Below, one piece after another: positions 55,745 through 64,000 of a DNA stretch of 64,000 bases (its first letter is position 1; each line of letters begins with the position of its first letter). The stretch is from Mercurialis annua (lineage: Eukaryota; Streptophyta; Magnoliopsida; Malpighiales; Euphorbiaceae), in the NCBI RefSeq assembly GCF_937616625.2, contig NC_065577.1:28533501-28597500 (forward strand), in the 5' to 3' direction. The position numbers were made by a program, and so were the translations under genes. A model generated the notes under the pieces. The model did not search any database. It saw nothing but the letters and a program-made list of their open reading frames with translations, and was not told the origin of the DNA.

Positions 55745-57043
55745 GGTGGAGACACCATGGTATGTAGACATTGCAAATTATTTATCTTCGAATATCATGC
55801 CACCTGACATGTCTTATCATCAAATTAAAGGAAGAAGTTTTTAAGTGATGTTAAAAGGTTCCTTTGGGATGAACCATATCTCTTCAAGGTATGTGGGGAT
55901 GGAATGCTAAGACGATGTGTACCGCTTAACGAGATGTTACCCATTCTTAGTCATTGTCATGAGTCATCTAATGCGGGGCATTATGGTACGACAAGAACCG
56001 CAACTCGCGTACTTGAGAGCGAATTCTTTTAGCCAACACTCTTCAGAGATGCAAAAGATTTTGTAAATCATTGCGATCGGTGCCAACGAGTTGGAAATAT
56101 CTACAAACAAGATGAGATGCCCTTGACTTCCATCCAAGAAGTAGAAATTTTTGACGTATGGGGGATTAATTTCATGGGGCCGTTTCCGGTGTCTTTTGGA
56201 AAGCAATATATTTTGGTATGTGTGGATTACGTCTCCAAATGGGTAGAGGCAGAGGCATTACCCGCAAATGATACCAAAGTAGTGTTGGACTTTCTCAAGC
56301 GCCTGATGAATCAGTTTGGCACTCCGAGAGCCATAATAAGCGATGGTAGATCTCATTTTTGCAATAGGCAATTTGATGGCTTAATGAAGAAGTACAATGT
56401 CTACCACCGCATCGCTACTCCATATCACCCCCAGAAGAGCGGGCAAGTTGAAGTATCAAATCGTGAGTTGAAGCGAATTCTGGAGAAAACAATGAATGGC
56501 ACAAGAAAGGATTGGTCACTAAAGTTAGACGATGCATTATAGGCATGCCGTACGGCTTTTAAAACGCCTCTCGAAATGTCTCCGTTCCACATAGTCTATG
56601 GGAAAGCGTGCCATCTCTCAGTGGAACTCGAACATCGTGCATATTGGGCGATAAAAATGATGAATTTCGATTTGAAAAATGCGGGCGAGAAGCGAATGCT
56701 TCATTTAAATGAATTGGACTAGTTTCAATTCATGTCTTACGAAAACGTCAAGCTTTACAAAGAGAAAACAAAAAGATGGCACAATGCGCACATAAACCCC
56801 AAGGTTTTTAAGGTAGGTGCACTAGTGTTGCTTTACAACTTACAATTGAGGCTGTTTCTAGGAAAACTCAAATCTCGATGGAATGGCCCATTCAAAGTCA
56901 AGAGTGTGGCGGAGCATGGAGCGTTGGAATTAGAGAACAAGCCAGGAGAAATTTTCAAGGTCAACGGACATCGGTGCAAACCATATCTCGGACCTTCGAC
57001 TGATCAAATGGTGGAGCAGATTACACTAACCACTCCTCCGTGA
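55745..57043 (+). pseudogene. Integrase of element F
   Basis: Zinc domain near 55950-56100 ([21 protein letters not shown]) with one TAG. Core 56117-56542: [19 protein letters not shown] (D), [13 protein letters not shown] (D), [14 protein letters not shown] (E). A TAG follows ALDDAL, then [20 protein letters not shown] and AYWAIKMMN, another TAG, and 56732-57043 carries the C-terminal domain ([26 protein letters not shown]). Catalytic D, D and E are intact; stops inactivate it. Confidence 0.9.
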
Positions 57044-57741
57044 TTCCAAACATGCAATCGAGCTTTTGACGCTAAACAAGTGCCCTCGGGAGGCATTCCT
57101 GAAAGGTTTGCAATTTATTTTTTCGCGAAATTTTACTTATTTTTTTTGTTTTTTTAAAATTTTTGAACTGCCCCCAGTCGGCTTGGGTACGTGAGCCGGC
57201 CAAGGGCCAGCCGAAGAATGCATTGACGAGTTTTTTTTCGTCAAAAGAGTGCAGTGGCTCTGCCGGCCCCCAGCCGGCCTGATGTCGTGGGCCGGCCAAG
57301 GGCCGGCCAAGACACTGATTTTTATAAAAAAAATTTAATTGCTGTAAAACTTTTCATTAAAAATTTAAATTTTGAAAAAATCAAATAAATGTTTACATAC
57401 AAGTGTTCTATGTTAGTTTTGAATCTTTCCTTCAAACAAATAAGGGAAGCGTATTTAGCCTTTTAGGAAGTTTTTATACTTGATTGGTTTATCTAATTTC
57501 CTTTTTCATATTACATTTCCCACCTTAATTAGTTTCTTCATTGACTTCCCATTTTGTTTTATTATCTTAATCATGTTAAATATGATTTTCATTACCTTAT
57601 TGCATTTTAATTTTCCTTTTTCACTACAATAATACCCTAAATCTCATTAGTGTCTTCACCCTATAAATATAGATCGTTCAATAGTCATTCTTCTCTACAC
57701 TCTCCCTCTAAACCACATAGGCAAATACCTACCTTGCAATC
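57044..57741. other. Spacer between integrase and acidic ORF of element F
   Basis: No gene. Holds inverted GGCCGG modules at 57168-57312 (gccggccaagggccagcc, ccggcccccagccggcc) and a plus-strand TATA-like ctataaatatag at 57661-57672, about 75 bases before the ATG of the acidic ORF, as in E. Confidence 0.65.
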
Positions 57742-58160
57742 ATGAACTACTACTCTAATAGCGATTCCGAGTCGGAAAACGACGATACCTACGACCCTTC
57801 CACATATGACCCTCACTATGAAACTGAACCGGTGTGGATCCCATATGTACCAAAAGATGCGCATGAGTGGTTATAAGACGTACCCCACCAACCCGAGGAT
57901 TTCATGGATAAAATTTTCCAAGAACCTCCCTCCGAAAGAGATTCGGATCTTGATTCGGACTCATCCAAGGAGGATTCAGATGAGGAACCCGATGAGTAGG
58001 AGGAAAATCAGGAGGAAGATTATCCTCCGGAAATGGAGGACAATTGGTGGTAATTGGTTCGTGGGAGAGGTCGTCCTAAGATTGCAAGGAAAGGGAAAAT
58101 AGGACGTCCTCGGAAAGAGTATTCCAGGATTTGGAAAAAGGTGTCTTGTGGATAAGGAGG
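57742..58160 (+). pseudogene. Acidic ORF of element F
   Basis: Starts MNYYSNSDSESEND. The conserved PSTYDPHYETEPVWIP and KDAHEWL blocks match E, but the codon after WL is TAA where E has CAA (Gln). Further stops follow at the Glu-rich part, which is much shorter than in E. In the same frame the 3' end encodes a basic tail, VRGRGRPKIARKGKIGRPRK, with two AT-hook-like GRP cores. This ORF was presumably one protein with an acidic body and basic tail before decay. Function unknown. Confidence 0.6.
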
Positions 58161-60035
58161 AGCTTGGGTATTTTGACGAGGAATCAATTTTGCATCTAAG
58201 TCTTTAGTGTTGTTTAAATTATTCGTAGACTGTTATTTTTCATTAGTACTTGTTAGATTTCTATGATATCATATTTTCCGGTGTATTTTAAACAGTTGTT
58301 ATTAGATTTTTGTTATCCAGCCCGACACTTGCGGCGGAAAATGGCAATTGGGAAAAAATGGAGCGGCTTGCAATCACTTGTGGAGCATTTTCGCCGTCTC
58401 GCCAAAAAAAGAAGCAATTTTAATTTTTTTTATTATTACTCTTCTTTCTTTTATTTTGCACTTTCTCATACATTGAGGACAATGCATTATTTTAGTGAGG
58501 GGGTGGGAAAAGAAAAAAATCATAATAATAAAAAAAATAAACAAATAGAAAATTCAATAAAGAAAATCAAAAATAAAATTTTGTATATTTTTTAATTTAA
58601 ATTATGGTTAGAAATAGTTTGAGGAGGTAAAATCAAAGAAAAATGTGAATAGAAAAATAAATAAAATTTTGGCTTGAAATAATAAATATTTATCAAATAA
58701 TTAGTTTCAAACCTTGAATAAATATAAGTGTTGTTTTTCATTCTAACAATAGTTAATGATGCTCGACAATAAAATACTAATTATATGACATGATTCGATA
58801 GGACTAGGGTGAATTCAAATTCTAGCTTTTAGTGACCACTGAAACACGACTGAATAGCCTGATGCGGAATCATGACATGTTGGATATTTATTAAAAATTG
58901 AGTCATTTTCAAACTTTTTGCAATTGTTGGCACGACTTGTAATACTTGAGTATATGGCAAAACACAATTATTCTTGAGAGTTCGAGCCTAATTTTCTTGT
59001 TATGAGAATTGTTAACATGGTATATTTCTAGAACTTGCTCAGTGTCCGTTCAAAGTTACACGGTTGAATTTTTGACATTTAGATGAACTTTGCATTTAAG
59101 TGTACACAATTTGTTTTAAACCACTTAAATAGCCTACCCTTCATCCATTAGATGACACAATTTTGAGCCTTAACCTTTTTCTTGATTTTCAACCCACATT
59201 CCACATTTTAACCTCTCAAACCTCTACATCTTTCAACACCTCAACTTGATTTGACCAACATAGATTGAAGAAAAATGTGATTCTAGCTTGATGATGAAAA
59301 AAGAAAAGTGAACAAGTGCCTTAAAAATAAAATAAATGCCTTGCAATAAAAGAAAAGATGCAAGAAAAAGAAAGAAAAGAAAAAAGAAATCAAGAGAAAA
59401 ATAAAACAAATGCAATTAAAAAAAGAAAAGAAAGTTCACTCGTTCAAAGAAAATTCCAAGCTAGTCCACTATTTAGTACTTCAAAATAAAGTTGATTCAA
59501 GTCAAGTTATTTCAAAAATCCGAAAATATTACCTACCGTTTACCTTAACCCCATCAAACCCAAAAATAAAGAACAAGTGATTTTTGTCGAAAACTGAGCC
59601 ATGTAGCGGAGTCCGGAACTATGAGCAAGCCTATGGTAAATTCGCATGTTTTCAATTGAGAGATAATTTGTTGATTTCACACCTCAAACACTTGAGTGTC
59701 GGAGTGAAAACTTGTGAGGAATTGATGCCATTTTCTATTTATTATGAGTTTATGACATGATTTGCTTAAGAAAATTGACTATTTTTTACATGTCCCGCAA
59801 ACGATGGTGATTCATTAGTGTTATTCAGTGTTGCATAAGTTAGGATGATAGTATTCTTAGTGTTATCAGATTATGTCATTTTATTTTCATCCATCTTTTG
59901 TCAGTATCATTAATGGTTGTTGGTTTAGAAAATCTCACTTAATTAATTCAGTAGTTTGGTAAATTAATTGTTAACTTGTATTTAACATGATTCGAGCCTG
60001 GGTAGTGTATAGTTAGGGCAAGATTCATGTTTTGC
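58161..60035. other. Non-coding region of element F before the 3' LTR
   Basis: No gene; the ORF at 58263-58595 has no motif and is low-complexity toward its end. The plant transposon-protein ORF of E would lie near 58200-58310 but is deleted. It contains a PPT-like block at 58473-58517 and a long purine tract at about 59285-59445. It aligns (inverted) with 33594-35441. Confidence 0.65.
58473..58517 (+). other. Internal duplicate of the PPT context
   Basis: ttgaggacaatgcattat followed by tttagtgagggggtgggaaaagaaaaaa resembles ttgaggacaaacaaagctttagtgtgaggaggt at 60036-60069. It is conserved at 35111-35159 in E. Confidence 0.6.
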
Positions 60036-60069
60036 TTGAGGACAAACAAAGCTTTAGTGTGAGGAGGTT
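60036..60069 (+). other. Polypurine tract of element F
   Basis: ttgaggacaaacaaagc, ctttagtgtgaggaggt, then TGATAAGC of the 3' LTR. The ttgaggacaa...gaggaggtt context is the usual one for Athila. Confidence 0.85.
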
Positions 60070-61933
60070 TGATAAGCTATTATTTTACGTAGTTTTTATA
60101 GCATTTATTCGCTAGTTTATAGTACTTGTGCGTAAAATAAGAGCTTATATAGTTAGATTTTTGTGTTTTGTGAATAAATATTAAATCTTATCATTTTTGG
60201 GGTATTTATGACTGAAACAGGGTCAAATAATCAAAGCCAGAAGAATTCAGAAAACCAGAGCCAAACCCAAGCCCAACCTGTTCGAGTTGAATGGAACCGG
60301 TCCAAGAAACGAATGACAGAAGGTCAGCCAGCCTCCGGCCGGCCCACGACATCAGGCCGGCCAAGGGCCGGCTGAGATCTGGATTTGGACGAAATTGTGT
60401 TTGTATGGGAAAAAGACAACAAAATTCTGAAGTTATCACATCGGACTTTCCATAATGAACGAAAATTGCACTCACACTCAAGAGAAGTGATCCTTCTTGA
60501 CTTGCACAAAAAGAAATGAGCTTTGACAATAAGTTATAAGCTCATTAAGGGAAGAAGCTATGTTCTTTTAGAAACAAGACAAGTTATAGATTGGTCCACT
60601 TAAGACGATTATAGAAGTACTTGATCAATACTCCACTTTCAAAGGAAAGAAGATATTCTCAACCTGATCTTCACTCAAGTTTTATATGCAAGGATGATAT
60701 CTTTGGCTTGAACTCCGCTCCAAGTGACTCTATAAATAGACCCCATTTGTGTAGAGAAAAGATATACCACTTAGTGTAGACTTAGGCCTAGATACCAAAA
60801 ATAGTCTTTAGTATAGATTATTTTCTATTTTCTATCTCTTATGTACTCAAGGTGTAACTTATCTATTGTCATAATCTATATGAAAATGGGTAACTAAACC
60901 TTTCGTTTGAGGGTTGATATGAACGTTTATTTATATAATTGATTGACCTTGGATATTTTGGTGATTTATCGTGTTTCGCTTATTGAACTTAATGCTTTGA
61001 TTAAATTGAGAAATTGATTCATGATGCATGTTTAATTAACTAATTGAGAAATTGTTAATTAAATAGACCTAAGTAATCAGAAACTTAAAAGGACAACAGC
61101 ACGAGAGTGGGTTGGAATTTAAGTAATCTTGAGTTTGCTTCATAATTACAATTTAGTTGGTTAATTGGTTTTTAATAACACGAGAGTGAGTTAATTATCG
61201 ATTAATTAATAGGTGTTAGAATTCTGTGTTGATTAATATTCTTCATGCTTGAATTTTTTCGATCAATTCATTCATTGCCTTAATTCTTGACTCGAGAGAG
61301 CATAGTTAAAATAGATCAGTTAATCAACAACGTATGAATTAATAACACGAGAGTGAGTTAATGAATACGTGTTCTTAAGGGTTTTCTTAATAAATATCAT
61401 TTAATCATTTGACTAGGTTCATTAAAACACGAGAGTGAGTTATTTGCCTATTAATTGGTTATTTGTTTATTTTTATCAATAGTAACTCGAGAGAGAACTA
61501 TAGGTGCATTAGATTAGTCTGAACTATAATTTCTGCAATACAACTGAGTTGTGATCTTTTCGGTCTTTGAGGCTTGAGAGAGCGGGATTCGATGTTTTAA
61601 AATAGCTCGATTCTAGATAATCACCAAGATATTCATTGTTCATGATTTTATATTTTTATTCGGAATTATCAACCCTTGAACCTTTTACTCTTATTATTTC
61701 CAAAAATTATCTTTTAAATCATTTTAACTTTATTGAATTTAATTACTTAATTTATTTGTTAATTGGTTACTTTTAATTATTTTGATCACAAATTCTCAAA
61801 CAATTTTCGTAGCTAACCGGTCAAACGAATTCTCAAAATTAGTCGTTAGGTCTATTGTCTCTGTGGGATCGATATCCGTACTTCCGGATTATATTACTTG
61901 CGTGATACCATCTCTTGTAGTTTAGCATCAACA
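60070..61933 (+). repeat. 3' LTR of element F (1,864 bp)
   Basis: TGATAAGCTATT to AGCATCAACA. GGCCGG module at 60331-60375, TATA at 60729-60738, and four copies of (a)acacgagagtgagtta at about 61098, 61176, 61343 and 61427 plus two actcgagagag motifs (61289, 61485) in the transcribed part. Confidence 0.93.
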
Positions 61934-61948
61934 CGCGCGCTTGCACAC

Positions 61949-61987
<39 letters not shown>

Positions 61988-64000
61988 TGTTGTGTGCGCA
62001 TGAAACATGCCTAGAAAATTATTTTCATTTCTTTATTCTTCCTTTAAACAACAAAGGCGGCGACTTAGATTTACAATTCGATTAACCAATTTCTCATTTA
62101 TAACTTAAATTTCTTCGATAATTTGCAATATATTCAAGTTAATAATCAGGATTTTTAATTTGGCTTGGTTAGACACAGTTTTATTAATGTTTTGATGCAT
62201 TTTATCGTTTATGTTGTTGTTTGACCAAGTTGATTGTGAATTGATGGTTTTAACCGTTTAAGCTTAAAGTATATATGTATTTGATGAAAAAGACATGAGA
62301 TATCAGAAAATTGGTATGTTTTGAGTTGTCCGATTCTGCTCGTTTCTGCTCGAGCGAGCATAATTCTGATCAGTGAGTAGAGCTGTCTCTTCTCGACGAG
62401 CAGAGCTAGGGGCTGCACAAAGCCGTCCCCTATTTAGCCATATAGGCTTTCCCTCGTACTATCGAGTGAAGGTGATTTTAAATCAGGCTTAACCAAAGAG
62501 GATTACAGATTTCTAATGGATTGGTTCTAAAAGTTTAAAGAAATTAAACTTGTAAAGCTAGTTAAATACGAACTAATCGTATTGCAAATTTAATACAAAA
62601 TGAAACCGAACGACATTTTTATATTAAACCATAATTAAGAGAAAATGTTTAATAATGGAATTAAATGAATATTTTGAAAAGAAAGGTTTAATATCATGAT
62701 TACCATATTCTATAATTTTACGTGTTGTGTATAGATTCAATTCTAGACTTAGGATTCTTTATTTGATAGATGTTTCACGCTTGAATCGTAAACATAGATT
62801 CCACAAGATAACAAGCTGCCAGCTCGGGACACCAAAGGAGTTTGGCAAACTTGCTAAGAGCATACATTTTAGGGAGTGAGCGATTTCTATGAGTTTACAG
62901 TTTACTTTGCGTATTAATATTAAAAGTTCTTTATTATTATATTATATTGAATGCATCACACATTATACGGTATTATCTACTTTGATTATTATACTGTTAT
63001 TTTTTATAGTAGTATGAAAACCAGCATAGATCCGAGGAAACGTACTACCTATTGGGAGTCAATGGACTATGTGATCACCGGTGTTGATTAAATTCTTATA
63101 TGTATATGTTTGTCTATTGAATGTAATATGAATAAAAAGGACATCAATTAATATAAACGAGGTTAAGTCGATAAAGGCTCTCGGGACCGAGATCTTGGTA
63201 GAGTAAATTCTTGGGATTAGTATCTAGTGAGTAAACTCGGTAGAGTTTTAAATCTCTCGGGACTCACAATTTGGAATTAAGATATGGTTGACAGATAATT
63301 TGGTGAGGTATAAATATCTCGGGACTACACCACTGGTCGGTTAACCCGATGAGCTACAAAACTCTCAGGACTGTGCCACAAGGAATGATTTGATTTGTAA
63401 TAGATGTGTCTGCATATGGAATATATGAATAGTATGTTTATACTTGGGACTAGGGTTTCGTCGGATTCAATGTTTAGCTATACTTATCTTATCCTTCCAT
63501 GCTTTTGTTGCGATACTCTGATTAACCATTCACTTACTAACTGTTGACTTCAAAGTTAGATTTATATGGTTGTTTGTCTAACATCCCTAATTTTATAGTG
63601 ATTAGGAATATCTTTGATTTTCTTACCAATCGCCTACTTCATGACTTCCCCTATTGAATTTCATGAGGTTGAATGCTCTCTATGCATTCCTTAATATGTG
63701 TCACGTTCATCATTCATGATGCACTTCTCATCTCTCGATCCTTTGTCTATCTTATTCCAATGTACATGTTGTACAGGATACTTCATGGTTCTTGTGAACA
63801 TAGAACTATTTATTCCTTTATCATCGTCCGTTGAAGTTATTATCTTCGTCTTATCGTAATTCTCAATTATCATGTACTTCTTGTTCTGATATTTCCAATG
63901 TCGACCATCGATAGGAGGTAAAAACTACTCCCTTTTTGAACTGGTCGACGTGTTGCACTCTTGTTCGTGCGTACATCCTTATATCCGACTCTTACTAACA
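61934..64000 (+). repeat. LTR J continued, and unassigned tail
   Basis: No gene. Offsets counted from 49224 and skipping F match the other Tekay-like LTRs: GC-rich inverted repeats at 62335-62415 (tctgctcgagcgagca, cgacgagcagagc), then ctcgggac/actcggtagag sub-repeats at 63165-63375 in plus orientation. An AT dinucleotide run is at 61951-61984. From about 63580 to the window end the sequence is pyrimidine-rich like 17715-20734 and I cannot assign it. The 60-codon minus-strand frame at 63691-63873 has no motif. Confidence 0.5.
61951..61984. repeat. (AT)17 microsatellite
   Basis: Seventeen uninterrupted AT units directly downstream of element F. Confidence 0.95.

Larger units (their letters stand above)
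49575..61933 (+). mobile_element. Element F: nearly complete Athila-like retrotransposon
   Basis: About 12.4 kb on the plus strand: 5' LTR, PBS, gag, protease, RT-RNase H, integrase, acidic ORF, long non-coding region, PPT, 3' LTR. All pol domains are present but carry stops and frameshifts. The plant transposon-protein ORF seen in E is deleted. The 5' edge of the 5' LTR is degraded, so no target duplication can be read. It splits LTR J. Confidence 0.92.

Noticed and set aside
57806..58102. Plus-strand ORF starting MTLTMKLNRCG as the gene at this site
   Set aside because: Alternative frame of the acidic ORF; its counterpart in E (38352-37984) is likewise the wrong frame. The frame starting at 57742 has the better conserved, motif-bearing sequence.
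61934..62000. Target duplication for element F
   Set aside because: The 5' edge of its 5' LTR is degraded and no five-base match to the 3' flank can be shown.

Overview
The window reads as nuclear DNA of a flowering plant, most likely a eudicot with a repeat-rich genome. It is a nest of LTR retrotransposons and small DNA transposons. I found no host protein gene, tRNA, rRNA or CRISPR array. Every domain I recognise (gag with CCHC knuckle, aspartic protease, reverse transcriptase, RNase H, integrase, chromodomain) belongs to a retroelement, and nearly all carry stops or frameshifts. The species cannot be named from this sequence.

Layout, with working letters. (A) 1-6406, minus: rearranged Ty3/gypsy element of Tat/Ogre type. 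It has a gag-like ORF, a PBS, an integrase tail, several LTR-like modules and 25-bp minisatellites; a MULE-type MITE sits inside it (1561-2534). (B) 6407-14549, minus: gag-only remnant of a Tekay-like gypsy family with a long 5' LTR. That LTR is split by a Ty1/copia element (10291-13737, TSD TCCGA) and by a second MITE (14083-14449, TSD TTTATTTTA). (C) 15277-24397, minus: two long LTRs, a gag frame and about 3 kb without a recognisable pol, so a gag-only, TR-GAG-like non-autonomous element. (H) 24398-27774, plus: Tat-type remnant with a protease tail and, on the opposite strand, a coiled-coil ORF with its own TATA box. (G) 27775-31717, minus: Tekay chromovirus remnant from gag zinc knuckle to chromodomain. 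(E) 31718-40210, minus: 3' part of an Athila-like element with integrase, a short acidic ORF, a plant transposon-protein ORF and a 3' LTR. (D) 40211-47634, minus: Tekay-like element with 5' LTR, gag, protease, RT-RNase H and an integrase that stops at a junction with E. 47635-49227 holds a plus-strand LTR tail and another Tat fragment (I). (J) 49224-49574 and 61934-64000, plus: a Tekay-like LTR split by (F) 49575-61933, plus, a nearly complete Athila-like element with both LTRs.

The most interesting structures are these. Two Athila copies share an acidic ORF downstream of integrase whose tail can be read as AT-hook-like in one frame. An antisense ORF in H has its own promoter signal. GC-rich inverted-repeat arrays lie at a similar offset inside the LTRs of several Tekay-like copies but differ in sequence, and the Athila elements carry a different GGCCGG module in six places. 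A polypurine-tract context is duplicated in both Athila copies. C is a gag-only long-LTR element. E and D are fused at a short microhomology. E and F lie in opposite orientations about 16 kb apart.

Limits: boundaries described as approximate come from reading homologous copies by eye, and family names rest on motifs rather than database searches.
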